Assembly (NCBI RefSeq): GCF_943169635.2
Contig: NZ_OW968186.1
Location: 1,302,001 to 1,366,000 of the forward strand
Reading direction: 5' to 3'
DNA length: 64,000 nt
Source of the DNA: Fenollaria sporofastidiosus
GTDB taxonomy: Bacteria; Bacillota; Clostridia; Tissierellales; Peptoniphilaceae
Part shown: positions 1-8,380 of the stretch, piece after piece
Numbering within the stretch: the stretch's first letter is position 1
Layout of the letters: the number at the start of each line of letters is the position of its first letter
Made by a program: the position numbers and the translations under genes
Notes under the pieces: model-generated
Database searches by the model: none
What the model saw: only the letters and a program-made list of their open reading frames with translations
What the model was told of the DNA's origin: nothing

Positions 1-171
1 GATATAAGTTAATATCTTCCTAGAATCTGCCATCATATTTAACATTTCATATGATGCAAGTGTTGCACATAAAAGATACCAAATCTATAGATATGGTTCA
101 TATCATAAATAATTAATATTAGAAGTAATAATACAACTACAGACGTAGCTAATCTTTTAAAAACTTTTCAT
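1..171 (-). CDS. cdsA: Phosphatidate cytidylyltransferase, N-terminal part (broken by indels, runs off window)
   Basis: CdsA makes CDP-diacylglycerol from phosphatidate and CTP at the membrane. Only the first ~55 codons are in the window. The start ATG (171-169) overlaps the uppS stop as TAATG. After MKSF one base must be removed from a T run to continue into a hydrophobic helix rich in L, V and I. A second shift near base 95 gives a stretch containing LCATLASYEMLNMM, which resembles the ALYE region of CdsA. The identification rests mainly on the conserved order frr-uppS-cdsA; the protein match alone is weak. Confidence 0.6.
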
Positions 172-838
172 TATATTCCTCCATACCTTCTTTGCCTATG
201 TGCAAAACTATCTAAGGCTTCAGCAAAATCTTCTTTATGAAAGTCCGGCCATAACTTATCAGTGAAGTATAACTCACTGTATGCACACTGCATAAGTAAA
301 AGTTTGATAATCTCTTCCCCACTAGTTCTAATAATTAGATCGGGATCTGGTATATGAATTATAAAAGTATGCTTTAAGATCTTCATAAGAGTTAATCACT
401 TTACCATCGTTATTAGCAAGATTTATAGCTCTAATTATTTCATCTCTTGAACCATAGTTTAAGCAAATGTTAAGCACAAGTCCTGTGTTTTATATGTTCT
501 TTCAATTGCTAAATCTATTACACTTTTGATTCAGGATATACCTTCCAAGTCGCCAGATACAACAATCTTAACATTGTTTCTATCTAGTTCATCAATTTGA
601 CTGTTAATATAAATTATAATTAGTTTCATTAAGAAGGATACTTCTTCCTTAGGTCTTTTCCAATTTTCTTTAGAAAAGGCATATAGTGTAAGATATTTAA
701 TGCCGTAATCAGAGGCGTACCTTACATTTTCTATAACTCTATTCATACCTTCTTTATGGCCATAAGTCCTAGGCATGTTTCTCATTTTGCCCATCTGCCG
801 TTGCCATCCATAATTATTGCTACATGATTTGGAATCAT
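171..838 (-). CDS. uppS: Isoprenyl (undecaprenyl) diphosphate synthase, frameshifted
   Basis: UppS condenses eight isopentenyl units onto farnesyl diphosphate to make the C55 lipid carrier for peptidoglycan. The start at 838 (MIPNHVAIIMDGNGRWAK) is chosen because it holds the catalytic DGNGRWA motif and has an AAGGAG site at 842-850. The frame is lost right after GRWAK by one missing A. It resumes as MRNMPRTYGHKEG and the LTLYAFSKENWKRP block, and ends with PDPDLIIRTSGE and YSELYFTDKLWPDF. At least three indels break it. The gene is essential, so sequencing error is the likely cause. It overlaps cdsA by TAATG. Confidence 0.92.
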
Positions 839-855
839 AACTATCTCCTTGTAAA

Positions 856-879
856 TAACCCCCTGTAAAGAGGGGGTTA
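856..879. other. Intercistronic hairpin between frr and uppS
   Basis: This is a perfect 9-bp inverted repeat: taaccccct at 856-864 and agggggtta at 871-879 around a 6-base loop. It lies between the frr stop and the uppS ribosome site. No strong T run follows on the minus strand (TTATTTAC), so it is more likely an RNA-processing or partial-termination element than a full terminator. Confidence 0.6.
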
Positions 880-884
880 ATATT

Positions 885-1438
885 TTACACTTCCATTAAT
901 TCTTTTTGTTTTCTTTGTAATAAGTTCTATCTTTTCAGTGTATTTATCAGTTAATTTTGAGCATCTTCTTCAAATGTCTTTCTATCATCTTCACTGATAT
1001 CTCCATCTTTTCAGCCTTCTTAATAGTATCCATTAAATCTCTTCTAAGATTTCTTATTATAATCTTAGTATCTTCACCTTTCTTGGAAACTATCTTAGTT
1101 AACTCTTTACGTCTATCCTCAGTTAATTGAGGGAACGGTAAACGAATTAATTTACCGTCATTTGATGGCGTAATACCCAAGTCTGATTTTTGAATTTCTT
1201 TTTCTATTTCAGGAATGCTATTTGCATCATATGGTTGAATGACTAACAATCTAGGTTCTGGTGCTGAAATATTAGCAAGTTGTTGAAGTGGAGTCATAAC
1301 ACCATAATAGCTAACCATAATTTTATCAAGTAAAGCTGGGTTAGCTCTGCCAGCTCTAACTGTATTTAGATCCTCTTTAAAAACTTCTATTGTTTTATTC
1401 ATTTTCGGTTCATATTCTTGACTAAATCTATCAGGCAT
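885..1438 (-). CDS. frr: Ribosome recycling factor, frameshifted near the C-terminus
   Basis: RRF splits post-termination ribosomes together with EF-G. The start MPDRFSQEYEPKMNKTIEVF is one base after the pyrH stop, and its AAGGAGG site lies inside pyrH, which suggests translational coupling. Family hallmarks include VRAGRANPALLDKI, the YYG..TPL.QLANI block and the RLPFPQLTEDRRKEL segment. The reading frame shifts near 1000 and 960. Correcting A runs recovers EDAQKLTDKY and a C-terminus ending KELMEV with stop at 885. The corrected length (~184 residues) is normal. Confidence 0.93.
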
Positions 1439-1439
1439 A

Positions 1440-2147
1440 TTAATCCTCCTTTACAATAGTTCCTATCTTTTCGCCGTCTACAACTCTTACTATGTTATCA
1501 GGATCATCTATACCAAATACTACTAGTGGTATATTGTTATCCATACATAAAGATGTTGCAGTTGCATCCATAATTTTTAAATTCTTGCCTAGTATATCTA
1601 GATAAGATAAAGTATCAAATTTTTTAGCATCCTTGTTAAGCTTTGGATCGCTATCATAAATTCCATCTACACCCTTCTTAGCTAAAAGTATAGCTTCTGC
1701 GTTAATTTCTGCAGCTCTAAGCGCAGCTGTTGTATCAGTAGAGAAGTAAGGATTACCAGTACCAGCAGCAAAGATAACAACCATCTTCTTTTCAAGTTGT
1801 CTTATTGCTCTTCTTCTTATATATGGCTCAGCCACAGCTCTCATCTCTATAGATGTTTGTACTCTTGTAAGAACATTCATCTTTTCTAAAGCATCTTGCA
1901 AAGCAAGTGCATTCATAACTGTTCCTAGCATGCCCATATAATCAGATGTTGCTCTTTGTATGTTTAATGAGTCTCTTCCTCTCCAGAAGTTACCTCCTCC
2001 AACAACAATACCGACCTCAACACCTTTTTCAGTGATAATCTTAACTCTCTTGGCTATAGACTTAATAACTTCGTTATCAATACCAGTCTTTTCGCCACCA
2101 GCTAAAGCTTCACCGCTTAGTTTTAAAACGATCCTTTTATAAGCCAT
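1440..2147 (-). CDS. pyrH: UMP kinase
   Basis: This is the hexameric bacterial UMP kinase (UMP + ATP to UDP), of the amino-acid kinase fold. The 235 residues match the usual family length. Visible motifs are KLSGEAL at the N-terminus, GIVVGGGNFWRG (phosphate-binding glycines), and FAAGTGNPYFSTDTTAALRA. The stop of tsf lies three bases upstream and no convincing Shine-Dalgarno precedes the ATG, so translation is probably coupled to tsf. It sits in the usual rpsB-tsf-pyrH-frr order and is intact. Confidence 0.97.
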   Translation of the reverse strand: MAYKRIVLKLSGEALAGGEKTGIDNEVIKSIAKRVKIITEKGVEVGIVVGGGNFWRGRDSLNIQRATSDYMGMLGTVMNALALQDALEKMNVLTRVQTSIEMRAVAEPYIRRRAIRQLEKKMVVIFAAGTGNPYFSTDTTAALRAAEINAEAILLAKKGVDGIYDSDPKLNKDAKKFDTLSYLDILGKNLKIMDATATSLCMDNNIPLVVFGIDDPDNIVRVVDGEKIGTIVKED

Positions 2148-2150
2148 AAA

Positions 2151-2798
2151 TTAATTGCCCATTTGCTTTGCTACTTCTGCAGCAAAATCTTCTTCTCTCT
2201 TTTCTAGGCCTTCGCCAACTTCATATCTAACGAAACGTCTAATCTTAATGTTTTCGCCAATCTTAGCAATTTTTTCTTTTAATAAGTCATTTACTGTAAT
2301 GCTTGGATCTTTGATGAATGGTTGGTCAAGTAAGCATACTCTTTCAAAGAATTTATGCATTCTTCCTTCAACCATCTTTTCAGCGATGTTTTGAGGTTTT
2401 CCTTCATTTATAGCTTGTTGAATTAGAACTTCTTTTTCCTTATCAATAGCTTCTTGAGGAACATCTTCTTCGCATAGATATTCTGGATTTGATGCAGCTA
2501 CTTGCATAGCTATATCTTTAACGAATTCTTTAAATTCATCAGTCTTAGCTACAAAGTCAGTTTCAGAGTTAACTTCAACTAAAACGCCAATTCTTCCAGA
2601 GTGAATATAAGAAGCAACTAAGCCTTCTGACGCAATTCTTGATGCTTTCTTTTCAGCAGAAGCTAAACCTTTTTCTCTTAATAGGTCGATAGCTTTATCT
2701 ATGTCGCCATCAGTTTCAACTAGGACTTTTTTGCAGTCCATCATGCCTGCTCCTGTCTTTTCTCTTAATTCTTTAATTAATTGTGCACTTATAGCCAT
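2151..2798 (-). CDS. tsf: Elongation factor Ts
   Basis: EF-Ts exchanges GDP for GTP on EF-Tu. The N-terminal UBA-like domain (ISAQLIKELREKTGAGMMDC) and the core motif VEVNSETDFVAKTDEF are plain. At 215 residues it is a short form, as in many clostridia, ending AAEVAKQMGN. The start is preceded by AGGAGG. It follows rpsB by 9 bases and runs into pyrH. Confidence 0.97.
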   Translation of the reverse strand: MAISAQLIKELREKTGAGMMDCKKVLVETDGDIDKAIDLLREKGLASAEKKASRIASEGLVASYIHSGRIGVLVEVNSETDFVAKTDEFKEFVKDIAMQVAASNPEYLCEEDVPQEAIDKEKEVLIQQAINEGKPQNIAEKMVEGRMHKFFERVCLLDQPFIKDPSITVNDLLKEKIAKIGENIKIRRFVRYEVGEGLEKREEDFAAEVAKQMGN

Positions 2799-2807
2799 AT
2801 TTACCTC

Positions 2808-3554
2808 CTAATTTTCTTCGTTATTTATTTCTTCTGTGTTTTCTTCAGCTTTTTCTTCAGAATGTTCTTGTTTGCCTTGCTTACCTTCGATAACTGCATT
2901 AGCCAATGTTTCAGTTATTAATTTAACCGCTCTGATAGCATCATCGTTACCTGGTATAGCAATGTCAACTTCATCTGGGTCGCAGTTAGTATCAACTAAA
3001 GCAACTACTGGAATTCCAAGAATCTTAGCTTCGTTAATAGCTATCTTTTCTTTCTTAGGGTCAACAACGAATAATAGTTGTGGCATTCCACCCATGTCTT
3101 TGATACCATTTAGGTATTTAGCTAATTTTTCTTTTTCTGCTCTTATAGTAGCAACTTCCTTCTTAGGTAAAACGCTTAAAGAACCATCTTCTTCCATCTT
3201 GTTGTATTCTTCAAGCTTTTTAATTCTACCTTTGATAGTATTGTAGTTAGTAAGCATACCACCTAACCATCTTTGGTTAACATAGAACATTTCAGATCTC
3301 TTAGCTTCTGATTCGATAGCTTCTTGAGCTTGTTTCTTTGTTCCAACAAATAGAACCTTTCCGCCTTCTTCAACAACTTCCTTGATCAATTTGTAAGCTT
3401 TTTCAATTTGATCTACAGTCTTTTGTAGGTCGATGATATAGATTCCGTTTCTTTCTGTGAAAATGAATCTAGCCATCTTAGGGTTCCATCTTCTAGTTTG
3501 GTGTCCGAAGTGAACACCTGCTTCTAATAAGTCTTTCATTGCAATTACTGCCAT
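2808..3554 (-). CDS. rpsB: 30S ribosomal protein S2
   Basis: S2 binds the 30S subunit platform near S1 and S3. The family signatures are seen in order: MKDLLEAGVHFGHQTRRWNP at the N-terminus, FTERNGIYIIDLQKT, RWLGGMLTNYNTI, and VVALVDTNCDPDEVDIAIPGNDDA. The final ~20 residues are a low-complexity acidic tail (E, N rich), which is variable in the family. GGAGG lies 9 bases before the ATG. It is the first gene of the rpsB-tsf-pyrH-frr-uppS-cdsA operon, behind its own promoter and a structured leader. Confidence 0.98.
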   Translation of the reverse strand: MAVIAMKDLLEAGVHFGHQTRRWNPKMARFIFTERNGIYIIDLQKTVDQIEKAYKLIKEVVEEGGKVLFVGTKKQAQEAIESEAKRSEMFYVNQRWLGGMLTNYNTIKGRIKKLEEYNKMEEDGSLSVLPKKEVATIRAEKEKLAKYLNGIKDMGGMPQLLFVVDPKKEKIAINEAKILGIPVVALVDTNCDPDEVDIAIPGNDDAIRAVKLITETLANAVIEGKQGKQEHSEEKAEENTEEINNEEN

Positions 3555-3582
3555 GTCTTTCTACCTCCAAGTTTTTTTCTTT

Positions 3583-3644
3583 ACACTTCATTCACCTGCC
3601 GCCTTAACTATATAATAGCACCTGAGGCGTGCATCGTGAAGTGT
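3583..3644 (-). ncRNA. Structured rpsB leader, possible autoregulatory element
   Basis: The 5' untranslated region of rpsB folds. An 8-bp perfect helix pairs acacttca (3583-3590) with tgaagtgt (3637-3644). Inside it, gcctta (3601-3606) can pair with tgaggc (3623-3628) using one wobble. An alternative inner helix pairs gcac (3618-3621) with gtgc (3629-3632). It begins about 12 bases after the predicted transcription start and ends about 30 bases before the ATG. S2-responsive rpsB leaders are known in some other bacteria, so autoregulation is a reasonable inference, not shown here. Confidence 0.55.
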
Positions 3645-3662
3645 GCATATTTTTACTAATCA

Positions 3663-3691
3663 ATTATAACATATATGTATACAAATTACAA
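3663..3691 (-). promoter_or_regulatory. Sigma-A promoter of the rpsB operon
   Basis: On the minus strand, a -35 TTGTAA (3686-3691) and a perfect -10 TATAAT (3663-3668) are separated by 17 bases. Transcription should start near 3656, just ahead of the leader hairpins. Confidence 0.85.
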
Positions 3692-3805
3692 GCATTTTTC
3701 TTTGAGATAAAAATTTTTATTTTTATTGTTTGTCGCTAGTATACATAACTTAAATCAAAATTTAACTAGTAGTTCATTAATTAACAATTTATTTTCATTT
3801 TCATA

Positions 3806-3838
3806 GAAAAAGCGAGGCATATATATTACCTCGCTTTG
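3806..3838 (-). terminator. Terminator of the glutamate operon
   Basis: A 9-bp stem (AAAGCGAGG / CCTCGCTTT, arms at 3829-3837 and 3809-3817) is followed on the minus strand by a run of T. It lies 11 bases beyond the stop codon of the EIIA gene, and so closes the glmS-to-EIIA operon. The 170 bases between it and the rpsB leader hold only the rpsB promoter. Confidence 0.85.
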
Positions 3839-3848
3839 AATATTTGAA

Positions 3849-4325
3849 TTATAAATTAATTTTGACTGCTATATCTTGATTAGCAACGATGTCTTTTGCT
3901 TTGCTTTTATCAAGTGACTTAACTATATCCATGTTAGTGATAACTATAGGAGTAGTAGCCTCTTTACCCTTTGACTTGATATAGTCAATGTCAAACTCAA
4001 TTAACTTTTGGCCTTTCTTAACATGATCGCCTTCATTGACAAAGCCTTTAAAGCCTTCACCGTTAAGTTCTACTGTATCCATGCCGATGTGTACAAGTAT
4101 TTCTACATCTTTAGTTTTTAATCCTATGGCGTGAAGAGTGTGGAAAAGCTGAACAACTTCACAATCAAATGGTGCGTATAATACGCCTTCTTTTGGTTCT
4201 ATTGCAACTCCATCTCCAAGTATTTTTTGTGAAAAAACTTGGTCTTTAACATCTGTTATATCAATAAGCTCTCCTGTAATTGGAGCATATAGATCAAGTT
4301 CTTTTTTCTTTGAAAATAATCCCAT
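3849..4325 (-). CDS. PTS glucose-type EIIA domain protein (stand-alone)
   Basis: This 158-residue protein is a single EIIA-Glc domain, the phosphocarrier between HPr and an EIIB sugar domain. The active-site His is in ILVHIGMDTV (His79), and the second conserved His is in LHAIGL (His65). I start at MGLFSK (4325), because GAGGTG lies at the right distance; a longer frame from 4346 would overlap citF. It is the last gene of the glutamate-fermentation operon, with no EIIB or EIIC beside it. It may serve a transporter encoded elsewhere or have a regulatory role. The function in this context is inferred. Confidence 0.88.
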   Translation of the reverse strand: MGLFSKKKELDLYAPITGELIDITDVKDQVFSQKILGDGVAIEPKEGVLYAPFDCEVVQLFHTLHAIGLKTKDVEILVHIGMDTVELNGEGFKGFVNEGDHVKKGQKLIEFDIDYIKSKGKEATTPIVITNMDIVKSLDKSKAKDIVANQDIAVKINL

Positions 4326-4326
4326 A

Positions 4327-5790
4327 TTACACCTCGTGAATTTCATCTAATATAGATCCATCTCTATATTCACTGTAACCGATAATTCTATCTTTCTTCT
4401 TTATTTCTTTTGGCTCGCCCATAAAGTTATCTGCAATTGCTTTTAATTCTTGTATTGTCATAACATTTAAACCGCTTGCCTTAAACTTATCAATTAAGTC
4501 TTGTCTCAATGGATTAACTGCTATACCTCTTTCAGTTACAAGGACGTCTATAGTAGTTCCTGGTGTTGCTATAACATCTACTCTGTTTTTAATAACTGGA
4601 AGTCTTGATGAGAATAGTTTTGAAACTATGATTGACATCTTTGCTCCAGCCGCTGTGTCTTGGTGACCACCTGAGCCGCCCATTAAAACTCCATCAGCAC
4701 CTGTTATAACATTAACATTAAAATCAAGGTCTATTTCAGTAGCACCTAAAATAACTACGTCGAGGTTATCAACGACAGCTGATACTTCTGGATTGCCGTA
4801 TTCGGATCCACTCATTCTTAAATGATTTGCGTTCTTTTTAATAGATTCTATTGCTTTAAGGTCGAAGCATTGAACATCATAAAGAGATGTAAATAAACCT
4901 TCTTCAAGCATATCAGTTAAGTATCCAGTTATGCCACCACTTGCAAATGATCCTTTGATGTTTTCTTTAATCATATAGTCTCTTAAAAAATCAGTAACTG
5001 CAAGTGAAATTCCACCCGCACCACTTTGGTAGCTAAAGCCATCTTTAAGTAGTCCTGATGCCTTCATTACTTTAAGTGTATCTTTAGCAATCTTAAGTCC
5101 AACTGGGTCTTTAGTAACTTTTGTTGTTCCTGATACTATACCGTTTTTATCACCAATGCTATCTACTTTTAAAATGTAATCTACATAGTCTTCTGTAATA
5201 TCGCTTGGATAGTTAGGATATTCAACTATTGTATCTGTTATAGCGATTTTCTTTTTAGCATAGATAGCATCAGCTATAGCATAGCCCATAGATCCGCAGG
5301 ATGCTTCTCCATTAACTCCAGAGATATTACCCATAGGGTCACAAGATGGAGCTGCAATAAAAGCGTAATCAATCACCACGTCTTTATCGATTATGCTTCT
5401 AGCTCTTCCGCCATGCGATTGCATTAGTATCTTTCCTTTAAGCTTTCCTTTTGATATAGCCTTAGCCAAATCACCAGATATATATGATGTAACTATGTTT
5501 GTTATAGTTCCATCTTCAAGCAATGGAATAAGTTCTTTATGAACTGGGAATAATGATGAAGCTACTAATGTTATATCTTTTATGCCTCTTCTTTGTAGTT
5601 CAAGCATCATCATATTTAACACAGCATCACCGTTTCTTAAATGATGATGTGAAGAAACTGTTATACCGTCCTTCAATTCAAGTTTATCAAATAGTTCTTT
5701 GATACTTTCATAAACTTTGCTTGGCTTGGCTTCTTTCTTTGGATAATCTTTCTTATTTAATATTTTTATATCATCATTATAAAAGCTCAT
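4327..5790 (-). CDS. citF: Citrate/citramalate lyase alpha subunit (CoA/ACP transferase)
   Basis: CitF is the acyl-ACP transferase subunit: it swaps the acetyl group on CitD for citrate or citramalate. The ~487 residues match the family. Landmarks are VSSHHHLRNGDAV near residue 47, MQSHGGRARSI, GEASCGSMGYAIAD, SYQSGAGGISLAVT and GADGVLMGGSGGHQDT. Two ATGs stand in tandem; the second (5790) is better spaced from GGAGG. It overlaps citE. Given the upstream methylaspartate pathway, the substrate is most likely (S)-citramalate, split to acetate and pyruvate. The dedicated activation genes (citC, citX, citG) are not in the window. Confidence 0.93.
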   Translation of the reverse strand: MSFYNDDIKILNKKDYPKKEAKPSKVYESIKELFDKLELKDGITVSSHHHLRNGDAVLNMMMLELQRRGIKDITLVASSLFPVHKELIPLLEDGTITNIVTSYISGDLAKAISKGKLKGKILMQSHGGRARSIIDKDVVIDYAFIAAPSCDPMGNISGVNGEASCGSMGYAIADAIYAKKKIAITDTIVEYPNYPSDITEDYVDYILKVDSIGDKNGIVSGTTKVTKDPVGLKIAKDTLKVMKASGLLKDGFSYQSGAGGISLAVTDFLRDYMIKENIKGSFASGGITGYLTDMLEEGLFTSLYDVQCFDLKAIESIKKNANHLRMSGSEYGNPEVSAVVDNLDVVILGATEIDLDFNVNVITGADGVLMGGSGGHQDTAAGAKMSIIVSKLFSSRLPVIKNRVDVIATPGTTIDVLVTERGIAVNPLRQDLIDKFKASGLNVMTIQELKAIADNFMGEPKEIKKKDRIIGYSEYRDGSILDEIHEV

Positions 5791-6646
5791 CATATTCCTC
5801 CTTGTAATTGTCAGACATCTTTAAGGTATTTATTGCTCTTAATATTATTGGTCTATCAACCATCTTGCCATCAAGCGAGAATGCTCCTAGACCTTTTTCT
5901 TTAGCATCTTTAAGAGCTTCCATAACTCTGATTGCGTGATTAACATCTTCCTTGCTTGGAGAGAAAATTTCATTGACTGGATCAACATGTCTTGGAGATA
6001 TTAAAGCCTTACCTGTCATACCCATAGCCTTAGCTTTCTTAGTATCCATAATTAAGCCTTCTATATCATCAGTATCTGTCCATGGAGTATCAACTGCTTG
6101 TAGACCAAGCGACTTTGCACATGAAACTATTCTCATTCTTGAGTACTTAATTTCATCTGATTCTTTTGTTCTCTTTGCACCTAAGTCAAGTGTTAAGTCT
6201 TCAGCTCCTAATAAAACACCTTTTACTCTATTCGATTTAGCAAGGATGTTTCTAGCGTCTTCAACACCTTGAGATGTTTCGATTAAGCAAAATATATCAT
6301 ACTTTTGATTATTATCATCCAAATACTTAGAAAGCGCTTCAACTGATTCTTGGGATGCTTTGGCAAGCATAATGCCATCAAAATTTAGTCCCTTTAATGC
6401 ATCTAGGTCTTTATAGAAGTAATCAGTGTCAAGAGGATTAACTCTAACATATATATCTGATCCACCCTTACCTTCAGACTTAAATGTTTTTAAATATTCT
6501 TTAACAAGTTCTCTTGCTGCGTCTTTCTCAGGTAGAGATACTGCATCTTCTAAGTCTATAATTATAGCATCTGCTCCAAGTATATCAGACGATTGCAACA
6601 TACCTGGATTGTTACCAGGCATAAATAACATAGTTCTATAGTTCAT
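5777..6646 (-). CDS. citE: Citrate/citramalate lyase beta subunit
   Basis: CitE cleaves the ACP-bound tricarboxylate or citramalyl thioester. The 289 residues have the HpcH/HpaI aldolase-type barrel pattern: TMLFMPGNNPGML at the start, then AIIIDLEDAVSLPEKDAARE, IYVRVNPLDT, CLIETSQGVEDA, GAEDLTLDLGA and TGKALISPRHVDPVN. The acidic residues in LIET and GAED fit Mg2+ binding. It overlaps citD upstream and citF downstream, a typical citDEF arrangement. In this operon it should act on citramalyl-ACP and release pyruvate. Confidence 0.93.
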   Translation of the reverse strand: MNYRTMLFMPGNNPGMLQSSDILGADAIIIDLEDAVSLPEKDAARELVKEYLKTFKSEGKGGSDIYVRVNPLDTDYFYKDLDALKGLNFDGIMLAKASQESVEALSKYLDDNNQKYDIFCLIETSQGVEDARNILAKSNRVKGVLLGAEDLTLDLGAKRTKESDEIKYSRMRIVSCAKSLGLQAVDTPWTDTDDIEGLIMDTKKAKAMGMTGKALISPRHVDPVNEIFSPSKEDVNHAIRVMEALKDAKEKGLGAFSLDGKMVDRPIILRAINTLKMSDNYKEEYDELL

Positions 6647-6917
6647 TTTGACTCCTTTCGATTGCAGTTCTCATTCTCGCTCTAATGGTAAAGTCTAAAG
6701 CTCCCTTATCGTTAATGACGATATTCGCTTTCTTCACGCCTTCATCTTCAAGTACCTCATTAATAGCTTTTAGAATCATATCACCATATTGCTCCTTAAC
6801 AACAGAGTTTAGTGTGATTTCTAATTTGTCAGAAGGTTCTATCATAATCATAAGATCATTTGATTCAAGCGAACCTGCCTTTGCAGCTTTGCTAATTACT
6901 CGTTCTTTTCTTTCCAT
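6636..6917 (-). CDS. citD: Citrate/citramalate lyase acyl carrier protein
   Basis: CitD carries the phosphoribosyl-dephospho-CoA prosthetic arm on a serine. The motif AKAGSLESNDLMI near the N-terminus matches the family AGTLESSD site, so Ser19 is the expected attachment residue. The length of 93 residues is normal. It overlaps the stop of fumB upstream and the start of citE downstream by about 11 to 22 bases, consistent with tight co-translation. Confidence 0.92.
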   Translation of the reverse strand: MERKERVISKAAKAGSLESNDLMIMIEPSDKLEITLNSVVKEQYGDMILKAINEVLEDEGVKKANIVINDKGALDFTIRARMRTAIERSQNEL

Positions 6918-7462
6918 TCTAAATACTCCTTCTTGCCTTCAATATATAGATCCTTTCCATTTGGGTCAACTATAACAGTTGCTGGAAACTTTTCTACAGT
7001 TATCTCTCTAAGAGCTTCAGCTCCTAAATCTTCGTAAGCAATAATCTTAGCAGTTTTTATTCTATCAGCAATAATTGCAGCAGCGCCACCTATAGCGGCG
7101 AAGTAGCATGCGCCATGCTCAACGATCTTAGCTTTTACATTGTCATCTCTCTTGCCTTTGCCTATCATGCCCATAACTCCTGCGTCCATCATTTGTGGTG
7201 CATATGGATCCATTCTATAGCTTGTAGTAGGTCCTGCTGAGCCAATTACTCTTCCAGGTTTTGCAGGTGATGGTCCTACATAGTAAATACAAGCTCCTTT
7301 TGGATCGAACGGCAATTCTTTACCTTCATTAAGTAGTTCAACTAATCTTTTATGAGCTGCATCTCTTGCTGTGTATATTGTACCTGTTATTAATACATTG
7401 TCGCCTGATTTTAAATTTTTAAGAGTTTCTCTTGTAAATGGTGTTTTAATTTCTATAGCCAT
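6896..7462 (-). CDS. Class I fumarase-type hydratase, beta subunit (probable mesaconase)
   Basis: This is the C-terminal (beta) half of a two-subunit iron-sulfur fumarate hydratase family enzyme, 188 residues. Family features are YTARDAAHKRL, the GPSPAKPGRVIGSAGPTTS block and MGMIGKGKR. In this operon it most likely forms mesaconase with the next upstream gene, hydrating mesaconate to (S)-citramalate, because it sits between methylaspartate ammonia-lyase and citramalate lyase. A fumarase activity as well cannot be excluded. Confidence 0.9.
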   Translation of the reverse strand: MAIEIKTPFTRETLKNLKSGDNVLITGTIYTARDAAHKRLVELLNEGKELPFDPKGACIYYVGPSPAKPGRVIGSAGPTTSYRMDPYAPQMMDAGVMGMIGKGKRDDNVKAKIVEHGACYFAAIGGAAAIIADRIKTAKIIAYEDLGAEALREITVEKFPATVIVDPNGKDLYIEGKKEYLEWKEKNE

Positions 7463-7476
7463 AGTAATATCCCCCT

Positions 7477-8316
7477 TTATAATGAAATAACTTTGTGTCT
7501 AGCAGCGTGACATTGAATGTTAACAGCTACAGGTAATCCAGCTATGTGTGTTGGATGAGTATTTATAAAGACTCTTAAGGCTGTTGTCTTACCGCCAAAT
7601 CCTTGAGGTCCAATACCTAATTCATTAATCTTTTCAAGTAATTCTTTTTCAAGATCAGCATAGAATGGATTTTTATTATAATCATCTATATCTCTCATAA
7701 GAGATTCCTTCGCCATGATACATGATTTTTCGAAGTCTCCTCCTATACCTACGCCGACAATAATAGGTGGACATGGGTTTGGTCCAGCTGTTTCAACTGT
7801 TTCAAGAATAAATTTCTTAACACCTTCAAGTCCATCAGCAGGTTTAAGCATCTTTTGCTTAGACATATTTTCTGATCCAAAGCCTTTGGCAGCAAAAGCT
7901 ATTTCGAATATATCGCCTTCAACTATTTCAAAGTGAATGATAGCTGGAGTGTTATCCTTTGTATTAACTCTATCGATAGGATCTTTAACAACAGATTTTC
8001 TAAGGTAACCATCAGTATACGCTTCTCTTACCGCTTGGTTTATAGCATCTTTTATAGATCCGTCCACATGTACGTCTTGTCCAATCTTAACAAAGCAAAT
8101 AACCATACCAGTATCTTGACACATTGGAACGCTATCTCTTTGTGCAAGATTATCGTTATCTATGATAGTTGTTATTGTTTCTTTCGCTAGAGGCCACTTT
8201 TCTTTATCTCTAAGTTCAACAAGTCTGTTCATTACGTCTCTTGGTAGAACTGAAGCTATTTCCAATAGACCCTCTTTTAATTTTTTAGTGATATCACTAC
8301 TTTTAATCTCTCTCAA
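7477..8316 (-). CDS. Class I fumarase-type hydratase, alpha subunit (probable mesaconase)
   Basis: This alpha subunit carries the [4Fe-4S] cluster. The three expected cysteines are seen in PMCQDTGMV, GPNPCPPIIVGVG and QCHAARH at the C-terminus. The start is a TTG at 8316 (protein MREIKSSDIT), supported by GGGGG seven bases upstream. At 279 residues it has the usual length. With the adjacent beta subunit it should act as mesaconase in the methylaspartate pathway, a role inferred from position between mal and citDEF. Confidence 0.9.
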   Translation of the reverse strand: MREIKSSDITKKLKEGLLEIASVLPRDVMNRLVELRDKEKWPLAKETITTIIDNDNLAQRDSVPMCQDTGMVICFVKIGQDVHVDGSIKDAINQAVREAYTDGYLRKSVVKDPIDRVNTKDNTPAIIHFEIVEGDIFEIAFAAKGFGSENMSKQKMLKPADGLEGVKKFILETVETAGPNPCPPIIVGVGIGGDFEKSCIMAKESLMRDIDDYNKNPFYADLEKELLEKINELGIGPQGFGGKTTALRVFINTHPTHIAGLPVAVNIQCHAARHKVISL

Positions 8317-8380
8317 AATTTTACCCCCTATGTATAATATGAAAGTAGCAATACAATATTGCTACTTTCAATGAAAAATA

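Noticed and set aside
2155..2394. Open frames opposite tsf, rpsB, citE, glmL, groEL and ileS
   Set aside because: They are antisense shadows of well-identified genes, with no ribosome sites and no family resemblance.
6896..8316. Reading the two Fe-S hydratase genes as a TCA-cycle fumarase
   Set aside because: Their place between mal and citDEF makes mesaconase the better explanation, although fumarase activity is not excluded.
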